This document shows, in pieces, positions 11,545-21,737 of a stretch of 64,000 nucleotides of DNA. The position numbers and the translations under genes are program-made. The stretch is from positions 60,396,155-60,460,154 of the forward strand of contig JBAIZL010000005.1 of NCBI GenBank assembly GCA_036971475.1, written 5' to 3'. Below the pieces are notes generated by a model that saw nothing but the letters and a program-made list of their open reading frames with translations, was not told the origin of the DNA and did no database searches. Each line of letters opens with the position of its first letter. Position 1 is the stretch's first letter. Source of the stretch: Prosapia bicincta (Eukaryota; Arthropoda; Insecta; Hemiptera; Cercopidae).

Positions 11545-13182
11545 ATGGTTAGTATGAAGAAGAAAAGAATTAACCTATTAAAATGTAGGCATTGTTGTTT
11601 TGGAGGCTCAAAGATAAATGAGTTTATAACCCACTTGAAAAAACACATTCGTATAAAACCTTACAAGCATCATCAATGGAACTTTTCTTATTTAATCTCA
11701 ACTAGTTTTAAAACATACTTTAAACGCCGTCATAGGAAAAAACCTTTCAAATGTTTGCATTGTAATTATTTGGCTTCTCAAAAAAGAAGTCTTATAATAC
11801 ATACTCGTACCCATTCTGTAGAAAAACCTTACAAATGCTCACAGTGTGATTATTCAGCTTCTGTAAAAAAACATCTTTTAACACATTTACGTAATCATTC
11901 TGGAGAAAAACCTTACAAATGTTCAGGATGTGATTATTCAGCTTCTGAAAAAAGAAGTCTTATAGTACATACTCGTACCCATTCTGGAGAAAAACCTTAC
12001 AAATGTTCACAGTGCAATTATTCAGCTTCTGTAAAAAGAAATCTTATAAGACATTTACGTACCCATTCTGGAGAAAAACCTTACAAATGTTCACAGTGTC
12101 ATTATTCAGCTTCTGTTAAAGGAAATCTTATAAAACATTTACGTACCCATTCTGGAGAAAAACCTTACAAATGTTCACAATGTGATTATTCAGCTTCTCA
12201 AAAAATAAGTCTTTTAGTACATACTCGTACCCATTCTGTAGAAAAACCTTACAAATGCTCACAGTGTGATTATTCAGCTTCTGTAAAAAAACATCTTTTA
12301 ACACATTTACGTAATCATTCTGGAGAAAAACCTTACAAATGTTCAGGATGTGATTATTCAGCTTCTGAAAAAAGAAGTCTTATAGTACATACTCGTATCC
12401 ATTCTGGAGAAAAACCTTACAAATGTTCACAGTGCAATTATTCAGCTTCTGTAAAAAGAAATCTTATAAGACATTTACGTACCCATTCTGGAGAAAAACC
12501 TTACAAATGTTCACAGTGTCATTATTCAGCTTCTGTTAAAGGAAATCTTATAAAACATTTACGTACCCATTCTGGAGAAAAACCTTACAAATGCTCACAA
12601 TGTGATTATTCAGCTTCTCTAAAACGAAATCTTATAGTACATACTCGTACCCATTCTGGAGAAAAACCTTACAAATGTTCACAATGTGATTATTCAGCTT
12701 CTCAAAAAATAAGTCTTTTAGTACATACTCGTACCCATTCTGGAGAAAAACCTTACAAGTGTTTACAGTGCGATTATTCAGCTTCTGTAAAAGGTGATCT
12801 TGTAACACATTCACGTACCCATTCTGGAGAAAAACCTTACAAATGTTCACAGTGTCATTATTCAGCTTCTGTTAAAGGAAATCTTATAAAACATTTATGT
12901 AATCATTCTGGAGTGAAAACTTACAAATGTTCAGGATGTGACTATGCAGTTTCGAGAAAAGGAGATCTTATAAAACACTTGCGAATACATTCTGGAGAAA
13001 AACCCTACAAATGCTCACAGTGTGATTATTCAGCTTCTCAAAAAGGAAGTCTTATAGTACATACTCGTACTCATTCTGGAGAAAAACCTTACAAATGTGC
13101 ACATTGTAATTATTCAGCTTGTGTAAAAGGACATCTTGTAACACATGTACGTTCCCATTCTGGAGAAAAACCTCACAAATAG
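11545..13182 (+). CDS. Polyfinger C2H2 zinc-finger protein A
   Basis: This 545-residue frame encodes one isolated N-terminal finger (CRHC...H...H), a degenerate linker finger, and then 17 tandem C2H2 fingers of the C-X2-C-X12-H-X3-H type joined by H-S-G-E-K-P-Y-K linkers. Each finger is 28 residues (84 bp). The usual Phe of the finger core is replaced by the pattern C-D-Y-S-A-S. Such proteins are normally nuclear DNA-binding factors; no effector domain is visible. A likely splice acceptor ends at 11393, so upstream exons may exist. In paralogue B the same frame starts 93 bp further upstream at a homologous ATG, but here that route is closed by TAG at 11539-11541, so I use the ATG at 11545. 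The stop at 13180-13182 comes from a mutated linker (PHK followed by TAG), and decayed fingers continue after it. Confidence 0.85.
   Translation: MVSMKKKRINLLKCRHCCFGGSKINEFITHLKKHIRIKPYKHHQWNFSYLISTSFKTYFKRRHRKKPFKCLHCNYLASQKRSLIIHTRTHSVEKPYKCSQCDYSASVKKHLLTHLRNHSGEKPYKCSGCDYSASEKRSLIVHTRTHSGEKPYKCSQCNYSASVKRNLIRHLRTHSGEKPYKCSQCHYSASVKGNLIKHLRTHSGEKPYKCSQCDYSASQKISLLVHTRTHSVEKPYKCSQCDYSASVKKHLLTHLRNHSGEKPYKCSGCDYSASEKRSLIVHTRIHSGEKPYKCSQCNYSASVKRNLIRHLRTHSGEKPYKCSQCHYSASVKGNLIKHLRTHSGEKPYKCSQCDYSASLKRNLIVHTRTHSGEKPYKCSQCDYSASQKISLLVHTRTHSGEKPYKCLQCDYSASVKGDLVTHSRTHSGEKPYKCSQCHYSASVKGNLIKHLCNHSGVKTYKCSGCDYAVSRKGDLIKHLRIHSGEKPYKCSQCDYSASQKGSLIVHTRTHSGEKPYKCAHCNYSACVKGHLVTHVRSHSGEKPHK
11819..12658 (+). 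repeat. Five-finger (420-bp) internal duplication
   Basis: Bases 11819-12238 and 12239-12658 are nearly identical; I noticed only about two or three differences. The offset is exactly 420 bp, or five 84-bp finger units. The duplication keeps the reading frame and added five fingers to protein A. Confidence 0.95.
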
Positions 13183-13985
13183 CAGGATGTGATTATATAG
13201 CTTCTGAAAAAAGTACTCCTATAAAACATATGCGTACCAATTTTTGAGAAAAATTTTACAAATGCTCAGATTGTCTAAAAGAAAGTATTAAAATACATAT
13301 GCGTACTCATTCTGAATAAACACCTATTAATTGTTTACAGTGCGATTATTCAGCTTCTGAGAAAAGAAATCTTACATACCATATAAATACCCACTTTTGA
13401 GAAAAACCTTACAAGTGTTCACAGTGCGATTATTCAGCTTCTGTAAAAGGAAGAATTAAAATACATATGCATACTCATTATAAATAAAAACCTATTAATT
13501 GTTCACAGTGCTATTATTCAGTTTCTCAGAAAGGAAATTTTATATACCATATAAATACCCACTCTTGAGAAAAACCTTATAAATGTTCACAGTGTGAATA
13601 ACCAGCTTGTTTAAAAGGAAGTATTATAACACATTTACATACCTATTCTTGAGAAAAACTCTATAAATTTTCATAGTGTGATTTTCCAGCTTCTGAAAAA
13701 GGAAGTCTTATATAACAGTGCTTACACATTCTGTAGAAAACCTTACAAATGTTCACAGTATGATTATTCATGTTCTGGAAAATGAAGTCTTATAAAATAT
13801 ATAGATACCCATTCGAACGTAAAACTTTACAAACATTCATAGTGTGATATTTCAGCTTCTGTAAAAGGAAGTATTAAATTACATATCCGCACCCATTCTA
13901 GAGAAAAACCTTACAAATGTTCACAGTGTGATTATTCTGCTCCTGTAAAAGTTAGTGCTATAACATATAGGATTCCTCACTATGG
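13183..13985 (+). pseudogene. Decayed finger array downstream of gene A
   Basis: About nine more 84-bp finger-like units follow the stop of gene A, with stops, lost Cys/His residues and frameshifts. The first downstream unit is one base shorter than the canonical unit. TAA codons at 13317 and 13485 lie in the stop-containing unit that also recurs in array B, spaced 168 bp (2 x 84). One unit near 13700-13790 is close to the satellite unit at 5.2 kb. Confidence 0.85.
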
Positions 13986-15171
13986 AGATTGAGACAAAAA
14001 GAGTGCTATTGTGTTTGTTTTGCTTAAAATAATACTTATAGGTTGGGAGCAACATTTTTCAGGGACGGACTATACTATTTTAAATTGAGTACAAACTAAA
14101 GGAATTGAGCTTCATCAATATTTACTGCAACTGTATTTGCTAAAATACTGAGAAAATAGTTTTGCGTCTTGACAAAAACGGATTAATTTGATTAATTTGT
14201 GCCGTAATCACTGCAATAGTCACAGTGTTAATATTTTTTCACATTGCCTATTTGTAATTCATTATAACCTGTACATTCTGATTATAGGTTTTAATAAATA
14301 GATGGTAATTTTTCTTCGAAAATATTGTTTTTGCTTTTCCATTGGTTTTAAAGTTATATATACTTGTACGTTTTAATGGCTTCATTTTCTATATTCTATA
14401 CCATTTGTATGTTTTAAAGGGTTTTCATTTTGTGTCTTTGTCTGTGAAATATGTATTGTTGTTTGGATAATGTATTGTGGTTAATATATTATAATTAATT
14501 TTTTCATATTACATTGTGAAGTTTAATCTTACAAGCATTGGCTTGTATTTCCAGATCACTAGAATATTATTTTAGTTAGAACCTTACAAATTTTCTGACT
14601 ACAACATTGTAATTATTCCACTTCTTTAGAGCAAGTCTTACAACACATGTAAATATCTAGTCTGTAAAAACCTTTCCAAATGTTCACAGTGTGATTATTT
14701 CCCTCCTGTAAAACAATACTTACATTACATGTACCTATTCTGTAGTTTCAGTTTTGAATACTTTGAAATCTCTTTTTATTTAATAAATTAATAGACCCAT
14801 TTTAACTTTCGAGTAAGTAAAATGTACTTAATAATGAAGTCAATTAAAATCTATTCACACAAAAATGTATTTAATAAAGTATTCTATTAAACTACAATGA
14901 AATTATTGGAAAGAACCCCAATACCACAAAAATAATTACAAAATATTACAAAATACTCTGTGTTTGGATTAATTTTGTCTTGACTTTATACATAACCTTA
15001 AGTTTATTTTGATTTTATAATTTATGTTAGTTTTCAAGTAAACGTCACCCTATATTCTGATGAATTTAAGTAGATGTCCAGTGAGTGTATAATGTAAATA
15101 AAGAGTTTTGTGAACAGAACTTCTTATAAAAGAAGTATTTGGTGTTATTTTTTTCAATTTTGAAGGTAGTT
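13986..15171 (+). other. 3' flank of zinc-finger gene A
   Basis: The region aligns with 33905-35560 downstream of array B. A candidate polyadenylation signal AATAAA lies at 14293-14298 and is conserved at 34227-34232. Two weak, broken finger-like pieces lie near 14590-14740. No other gene is visible. Confidence 0.5.
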
Positions 15172-15263
15172 TATTATTATTATTACTAAAACTCGGAGGG
15201 ACCTTATCGGTGTAGGGCACTTAGCTGCAGCCTTTGTACTCTTTTCCCATTCCTACCACAGGA

Positions 15264-16245
15264 CTAGCTTAGTGGATACCTACCTCTGCAGAAACCAAGT
15301 ACCCACCTGATGCTAAATCTTCTGATATCCTCTGGTGTACATACCTGCAAGCCAAACCACTTTTTCCTTGCAGCTCCCAAAGCAGGACACTCACAGAGTG
15401 CGTGGATTGGGTTTTCCTCTTGGTCCTTGTCGCATCTCTTGCACACAGGGGACCTAGATTTTCCAATTTGGTATTGGAACCTCCTCAGATTCCCATGGCC
15501 TGTGACCAGCTCTACAGTAACTCTGAGTTGATCTCTACTTAAGAAGAGTAGTTCTTTGCCTCACAAATCTCCTAAGTAACCCCAGAGTACCTTGGATTTG
15601 TAACACCCCAAGGTTGCTTTCCATTCTTCCCTGCACAACCTGTCTATATGTGTTGTGATCCTCCTGCGCCCCTCCTGAGGCGGCATACCCATTGCCCTCA
15701 GCAACGGTCCTTGAGTTACACACCCTTGTTTTGCTAAGGTGTCAGCTCTCTCATTCTCTATCCAGCCAGAATGTCCTTGAATCCAGGTTAGGTTGAGCGA
15801 ATTATACTTACTCAGCTCTGCTAGAGAAGCTATAGTCTCAGCCACCAGCCTAGAGCTGGTACTAGCCTTACCTAAAGCCTTCAGAGCTGCCTGACTGTCC
15901 AAGCAAATCCAGATGGTCTTGCCCCTCCTGCCAGACTCTATTATTTCCTCAGCACATAGTTTGATCGCAAGCACCTCCGCCTGGAAGTCAGAGTTATAGT
16001 CCTCCAGGCGATGACAAAATCTCTCTTGGTCTCTCGGTCCACTAAATCCTGCTCCCACTCCTTCCGTCATCCTGGACCCATCAGTGAACCAGATTTCACC
16101 ATGTCTGGGTCTATACTCCGCCCATGCCTCTCTTGCAGGAATATGGATTTTGTATTTTCGTTTTTCCCTTTTAAGAGACAGTATCTTATCCTGAGATTCT
16201 ATCAGAGCTCCTTCAGTGAATCCCCAAATAGCTGTTTATGACGTT
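15264..16245 (-). pseudogene. ORF2 3' part: RNase H and CCHC motif
   Basis: Reading from about 16245 downward, the frame passes WFTDGSRMTEG, AEVLAIKLCAEE, CLDSQAALKAL and NERADTLAKQG. These supply the four acidic residues (D-E-D-D) of an RNase H active site. The frame ends at 15561 and the next part is shifted: the terminal module carries CKRCDKDQEENPIHALCECP, a CCHC-type motif usual at the C-terminus of these ORF2 proteins. RNase H would degrade the RNA strand during target-primed reverse transcription. The first ATG inside this frame (16070) lies after the first catalytic Asp, so it is not the real start. Confidence 0.8.
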
Positions 16246-17471
16246 TGCTACTTGTCTTCCACTGCCTGGTACAACTTAGCCGGTATGCAGTTTTCATTGC
16301 CTCCATCCTAATTTGAAGGATGGAAAACCCAACATAACCTTCATGGCCGGTTTGGGGATAAAGATAACTTTCGTTTTGAGCCACCTGCTAACACTTTAAA
16401 CAGTCTAGCAGTGTCACTCAGTGTGCTTGTCTCTGAGCACCACTTTTCTCAAGAAGCACGTTTTACCTTTTTTATTAGATTTTTATAGAGACCCTGGCTG
16501 TCTTCTCTGCATATAGAGACTATGCCTGCCAGGTCTCTGCCGTTTTCTTCTTCTTTGCTCTATTAAAGAGCCTTCTAGTTAGTTTCCGTCTTGCCTCTAA
16601 CTCGCTGTTCCACCACGCCCAGTGTTTATCCGCGAGAGAGGGCAATTTTCGTCAAATGACGTGGAAATTACAGTCCTGATGTAGGCCTCAATATTTTCCA
16701 GTTCGTTTGATGTACCATATTTACCACGGAAGTCTGACATCCGCCTCCTCACCGAGGACTTAAAACCTTCCCAGTTTGTCCTCGGGTTCCTAAGCCACAC
16801 CACATGGGGGGACATCTTCCATCATCGTAGTAGTGATGATCCAGTGATCAGACATAGAGGGCTCATACGAAACCTGCCAGTCATGCACCTACATTACCAT
16901 CTGTTTATTACAGAAGGTGATATCTAGTACCTCCATTCTGTTTGAAGTGACAAATATTGACTCGGCACCTGTGTTTAAAAACCACAAAGTTTTCTTCAAT
17001 CAAGAAAGCGAGGAGCTCCTCACCTCGCTCATTTGTGTCTGTGCTTCCCCACACCTCATTATGAGCATTGGAATCACAACACACTAAGATTTCTATATTC
17101 CTCTCCCTGCAGTACCGAAGTAATTTACGTAATTCTGCAGGGGTGATTCTCTATTGTGGGCACAGTAAGTGGAGACCACGATAAACTCCCTGCTCCCACT
17201 TACCTCGAATTCTAACCACTGCAAGGTCTCTAGTTGAAAATTCTTAAATCAGCGTGGCTTCTAGTCCTCTGACTATCACACATGCTCTGTGCACCTCATG
17301 TTCCCCATATGCGTAGGTGCGCCCAGCTGCAGTCAGACCCCTTATACGGTTTCTGACCAGCCACGGTTCTTGCACCAGCGCCAGCGCTGGTAATGTGTGC
17401 CTCACATTTAAGCACCTGGTTAGAACCACCGAGGCGCTTTTACTGTGGTGTAAGCTAATCTGCAGGATCAT
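16246..17471 (-). pseudogene. ORF2 5' part: endonuclease, broken, RT deleted
   Basis: The frame begins near 17471, overlapping the end of ORF1 by about 17 bases. It contains LALVQEPWLVRNRIRGL, the start of an apurinic-type endonuclease. Further on, in other frames, are PSMSDHWII (the endonuclease SDH motif) and a linker reading LEARRKLTRRLFNRAKKK. Near 16202-16384 a segment with MKTAYRL resembles the region between RT and RNase H. The RT core with its catalytic motifs is not present. Several stops and frame changes make this non-functional. Confidence 0.7.
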
Positions 17472-18159
17472 TGCTTGAGGGGTGGAGCTTAGCTGACGGT
17501 ACCACTTCTCTCAGCCATTTTGCCGATTCCTCCTCAGCACAAATAAATGCTGCGACTCCATCTCTTAAGTGAGTGTCTCTGAATCGCGGAACAAAACCTC
17601 TACTAGGAGTGTCCAGAATCCGGTCCATGACGGTGCCCTTAAGGTGGTCGAACGCCGCCATTTCCATCCTCAGGCCTACACTATCCTCAAAGGTAACTAG
17701 AACCCTCGGTAGGTTGGCGGAAATCAACGAGAAAGACAGACCTCCCGACCCAACAGGCATAGACCCTTGTCTATTCCTTTTGGCCTCCGACTCTGGAGTA
17801 GGATTAGAAGTACTCCTTTCCTTCCTCTTCCTCTCTTTCTCTTGTACTAAGGTCCTACAGGATCCACTGGCGGGGTGGGTTCTAGCCCCAGCCTCCGTCA
17901 AACCCTTCCGCTGCCTGGACTGGTGTTTCCTCAGAGAGGGTGGCCGTGGTTCTCTGCTCTCCGCCTCCGCCTTCTTTGCTTCCTCATGGTAGGAATGCCA
18001 GAGTGCTTTCCTTCTTTGTGTCCCACTCATTCCTCTAGTTGCCTTCGTAACTAGTTTTCCATCTGTTTCTACGGGGGCCGAAGCCACATCCTTTGGGACA
18101 GATTCGTCGGTAGGTTCTAAGCCCTGACCAGTTAAGTTTATTTTTTTTGTTTCTGCCAT
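17455..18159 (-). CDS. ORF1 (gag-like) of the non-LTR retrotransposon
   Basis: A 234-residue frame without internal stops. The N-terminal 130 residues are hydrophilic and rich in Lys, Arg, Glu and Pro. The C-terminal 100 residues (LPRVLVTFEDSVGL, VMDRIL, then CAEEESAKWLREVVP) resemble the DUF4780-type domain found in ORF1 of insect I/R1-like elements. ORF1 proteins of this class bind element RNA. The ATG at 18159 is the first in frame and starts MAETKKINLTG. The end overlaps ORF2 slightly, consistent with coupled translation. The element is otherwise defective, so expression is doubtful. Confidence 0.65.
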   Translation of the reverse strand: MAETKKINLTGQGLEPTDESVPKDVASAPVETDGKLVTKATRGMSGTQRRKALWHSYHEEAKKAEAESREPRPPSLRKHQSRQRKGLTEAGARTHPASGSCRTLVQEKERKRKERSTSNPTPESEAKRNRQGSMPVGSGGLSFSLISANLPRVLVTFEDSVGLRMEMAAFDHLKGTVMDRILDTPSRGFVPRFRDTHLRDGVAAFICAEEESAKWLREVVPSAKLHPSSNDPAD

Positions 18160-19080
18160 GTGTTCCCAAGAGCAGTTAGGGAAATAAAGGTCCCTTACTG
18201 CTTACGGCGGTAAGGCGACTCAAGTACTCAGGGGTGGACCCAGGTGCCCCTGAGGCTCCGTTAAAGACCCTCCTTACCATGAGGGCCACGAATCTACATC
18301 GGCACGGATTGCATAACACCTTCAGATCGGGGGTGTATGTGCCCATTCAGACCACCAACCTGGATGGGGGGTGCTTCTTTTTTCCCGCCCGCAAAGGAAG
18401 GGCAGAGCGAGAGCCGGGCAGAACAGCCCTTCAAGTGCTATGACTGGCCCGTTTATATGGAGCCACATACGTACAGCTCCGCTCCACCCGTCCCCCACGC
18501 CCGGATTAAGCCTCTCCACCATGTCAAGGTGTTGCAGCCCATAGGAGAGGAGTAAAACCATAGACTGTAGAAGAAAACTAAATGCCGAGTGGGTACTTAA
18601 TTTCCAGTAGATCCCAAGCAATGTAAACACTACTGGCAATAAAAAGGCTGATCAACTACCTTAGTACAAGCCTCCCTCAGCCCAAGCATCTGAGTTCACT
18701 ACAGTCTTCCAGGTCCCTAATAAAGATGTCCACCACAAAATGGAATCACGTTCGATTGAGGAAAGTCTCAGCAGAAAAGCGGTGGAAATCTTGTGACTGG
18801 AGACCAATTGACCATAACTTGCCCCGAGCCGTTAGCGATGCAGCGTCCAGATTGAAGACCTGTCATGATTACCTTACTGCGGCCTCAATCGCATACATGT
18901 GCTACTGACCCCCGAGTGTCTCCTGCGTGGTAGTGAACTTATGAATGTTAAACACTTTAATGATTGCACAGTCCTGGACCGGGAACAGGATTACAACACT
19001 CCCATCTTCAAAGAGGCCCACCTCTAGTGATCAGCTCGTCGCCAAATAGCTCAACTACCAAGGGTGGGAGTTGGCTACTA
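18160..19080 (-). other. Probable 5' region of the non-LTR element
   Basis: This GC-richer stretch upstream of ORF1 shares composition with the element and differs from the AT-rich host DNA. Overlapping open frames on both strands (18234-18639) have no recognisable domain. It may be the 5' UTR or a second inserted element; I cannot separate these. Confidence 0.4.
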
Positions 19081-19139
19081 AGTAAACTTTTCCACTGAAT
19101 GAGAAGACTTGCGTTTGGACAGGTCTGAATTTTTCTGTA

Positions 19140-19423
19140 TTTTTTTACTAGACAAGCGTATTTCCAATAAGAAAAGAACAATTGCACTTTTCGTTGATAA
19201 CTGCCTTGCACATCTGCACAACATTAATTCTAAACTAAAGAATGTGAATGTGGTTTTCTTCCCACTCAATGTAACTTCATTACTTCTACCTCTCAGTCAG
19301 GAAGTAATAAGAATTTTGAAGTTACGCTATATAAAGAGACTTTTAAAAAAGATTGTGACCAAAGTAAAGAATAATGAAGCTGTAACCAAAGACTTTGTGA
19401 ATCTTGAATTTGTGTTTCATTAA
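19140..19423 (+). pseudogene. Tigger/pogo-like DDE transposase fragment
   Basis: The plus-strand frame reads KKRTIALFVDNCLAHL, then VVFFPLNVTSLLLPLSQEV and LRYIKRLLKKIV. This matches the DDE_1 core around the second catalytic Asp (DNC.AH) and the following PPNTTS..QP.DQG region of Tigger/pogo/Jerky-type transposases. Key residues of the latter motif are changed. Only about 90 residues remain, with neither the DNA-binding domain nor the first Asp. The paralogue is at 45667-45910. Confidence 0.75.
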
Positions 19424-19529
19424 ATGTTTTTGCTCTGATTACAACTTGTGTAGTGCATAGTATAGTTTGTGTTAAGTGTATTTAAATTAATTAAGGCAGT
19501 TACTTCAATTCAGTGTTATTTTTTTACTC

Positions 19530-20060
19530 AATTAGATCGAGCTGTAATTCTGGTTTGAATGATTTACAACCCATATTAAAAGGCATGCTAAAAATTTCCA
19601 GGTCCTGTACGATAACTTTAAAGTCTAGGAATGTCCGTTGAAATTTTTCATGAAGAAATTTCAACCTTTTTTCATAACTCTTGAGTTTTTCTCAATAGAG
19701 GCAAGTTAATTCTTTAGTAAGACAAAAGTTATGATCAATATCTTTTTAAAAAAATCAGTAACTGAGCTATCAGTTATGTCCGTACTTTCATCCGACGCAA
19801 AACAACAGATTTTAAAATCGCTAATGATCCACTCAAGTTGTGAAACAACTGCTTATAAATTACTTCAATTTTAGATAGTTTTTTACTCAGAGCTCCTTTA
19901 CGGCTCCATTATTTAGTCATAGTTTCATACTTTTGCTTTATTATGTTTTGTAATGAAGTTTCGTGGGTGGTTGAATTTCTTAGATATGACTGCAGAACCA
20001 TTGCAAATGAAGTACAGAGGATTATCCGTAACAGGTTTAAAAAAGTATTTCCAAGTCCAC
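19530..20060 (-). pseudogene. hAT transposase relic (GTF2IRD2/ZBED-like)
   Basis: On the minus strand, about 20040-19915 reads NGSAVISKKFNHPRN and FITKHNKAKV, a BED-type finger segment with the first Cys changed to Tyr. Around 19700-19530 lies KRLKFLHEKF, SMPFNMGCKSF and ELQLDLIE, the C-terminal region of the GTF2IRD2/ZBED5-like hAT family. The catalytic middle is missing here but partly present in the T2 copy at 45920-47010. Stops and shifts are frequent. Confidence 0.65.
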
Positions 20061-20368
20061 TAATCTTTAGAAACACGACATTCTGAATCAACTTTACTTG
20101 CCATAGTAACATTAAAAAATGTAAACAATCACTATCAACAAAGTAAAAACATAAAAATATATGCCATTTACAGCCTTGCATCTGACTGAACTACTGACCT
20201 TACAAGCAGTAGCCTGATCTTAAATAAAAATAAGTCCGATAGCGGCCTATTCGATTCAAACTTTTTCGAGCAAATCGAATTGTACTCCACATTACCTTGT
20301 TATTAATCACTTAAACAGTAGTTTATGTCTATCCGAACTAAAATTTTGTAAAACTTACTGAGACAGAA

Positions 20369-20402
20369 CGTTTCGATCGTTATATGTGCCGATCGTCATC
20401 AG
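20369..20402 (-). ncRNA. Hammerhead-ribozyme-like core, copy 1
   Basis: The minus strand reads CTGATGA-C-GATCG, an AU-rich loop, CGATC-GAAACG. CTGATGA and GAAA are the two invariant hammerhead strands, and GATCG/CGATC form a perfect 5-bp stem II. Penelope-like elements are known to carry such motifs with short stems. A GTC lies upstream of the core, but stem I and stem III are short and not convincingly resolved. No Penelope reverse transcriptase or GIY-YIG domain was seen nearby. Confidence 0.45.
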
Positions 20403-20853
20403 TGTCTTCTGCAGACCATGTTATTAAACTACAGTCATCTACTACAGCACAACCCCTACAGTCATCTACTACAGCACAAAGCCTACATAAGGAGAAGGAA
20501 ACTACAATTTTATTTTATTTCTGCAGAAAATAAATTTTTCTTATATGCAATTATAGATTACTCCATACCAAGCTGCGGGCCAGAGTGACTAGCTCTTAGG
20601 GCAGCCAGCCGTACTTTGCTTATCACTGGCTTACACAGAGTATGGAACGTAATGTATTTCATACGGAAATCTAATACGGAGAAAAAGAAACATTCTGAAC
20701 ACAGTAATGGAACATTTCTAGATTTTCAACTGCATAAATCTTGAAACACTGATTTTGCTGATAATATTGATAATCAACATTAAGTGATTCCAACCGTATT
20801 AGAATATAGGCAAAATATATCGAAACCAACACACAAATTAGCCTCGGAAAACA

Positions 20854-20932
20854 CGCTAAAGTTAGGTTATGTTAGGCTTATTTATTTTACTTCCTAATGA
20901 AACGGTAAATACAACCTAACCTAACTTTAGCG
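20854..20932. repeat. Imperfect palindrome with TTAGG arms
   Basis: The left arm CGCTAAAGTTAGGTTA and the right arm TAACCTAACTTTAGCG-like sequence are inverted around an AT-rich centre. The arms contain TTAGG units, the common insect telomere motif, but only two per arm. Related copies are at 48282-48368 and 49897-49972. Confidence 0.6.
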
Positions 20933-21532
20933 TATAACCCTGGAAAACGCATTAAAGTTAACTTAGGTTAGTAAACAATATCATGAGCTTAGTGGTACAA
21001 TATATTCCAATGTGGAATATATTGGAAACAACCCCAATACCACAAAAATACTAGGTGTTTTAGGAATCGAAACAATTATAAAAAAATTACTCTGGTACAA
21101 TATTTCTTGTTATAATACCTCTAGGTTTGTAAAAACGAGTAATTGAAAAAAATAAAATAAAACATTGGCAATAGCACACAACAATTACTAGATATTTAAT
21201 GTTAAAATTTTGTGAGAATTTACTATTTTATACTACATTAAAAAACCCAGAGTGTTCAGTTATGACATATTTGGGTAAAAAAGGTAATTACTTACTTTGG
21301 GGACTTATTTAGACGTGTATAAAACCATTCCTAAACATGTTCTGATGCTATATTGATAATTATTTTCTTTTTATTGCCACTGAAGGTTAATTTTTTATGG
21401 TAAAAGTTTAATTTAGTTGATCATATAGATATGTGTAACACAACATTCCTAAACATTAATCACTAAGCAATAGTTTATGACTATCTGAACTTTATATTTA
21501 GTAAATTTGTTAAAACTCACTGAGACAGAATG

Positions 21533-21563
21533 TTTTCGATTGCTATGTGCTGATCTTCATCAG
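21533..21563 (-). ncRNA. Hammerhead-ribozyme-like core, copy 2
   Basis: The minus strand reads CTGATGA-A-GATCA, loop, CAATC-GAAAAC. The invariant strands are kept, but stem II is reduced to about three pairs compared with copy 1. It is probably decayed. Confidence 0.35.
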
Positions 21564-21737
21564 TGTCTTCTGCTTGGAGATGTTCGGTCAACATCTGAGG
21601 GTATTCTACCCCTCATCACGATAATTTGAAACCTTACAAAATCAGTGTTTTACCTTGATTCTTTTACGTTGAAGCAAGTAAAATGTCTTAAAAAGTATTG
21701 AATTTTACTCATGATGCAACAAAAATAACAATTTTTC

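Larger units (their letters stand above)
15172..19080 (-). mobile_element. I/R1-like non-LTR retrotransposon, internally deleted
   Basis: On the minus strand this GC-richer block runs from an uncharacterised 5' region through ORF1, endonuclease, RNase H and a C-terminal CCHC motif. It ends in a TAATAATAATAATAA tail (15172-15188). An RNase H domain together with a TAA-repeat tail fits the I/R1 superfamily group. Reverse transcriptase, expected between the endonuclease linker and RNase H, is missing, since only a few hundred bases separate those parts near 16.4 kb. The 3' end interrupts the zinc-finger gene flank at 15171. The 5' end is not sharply defined; sequence changes to Tigger-like DNA around 19.08-19.14 kb. 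Confidence 0.8.

Noticed and set aside
12632..12850. Minus-strand frame of 72 residues inside gene A
   Set aside because: It is the antisense shadow of the 84-bp finger repeat, with its own 28-residue periodicity.
18234..18639. Overlapping frames on both strands upstream of the non-LTR ORF1
   Set aside because: They are mutually exclusive and have no domain; a 5' UTR of the element explains the composition.
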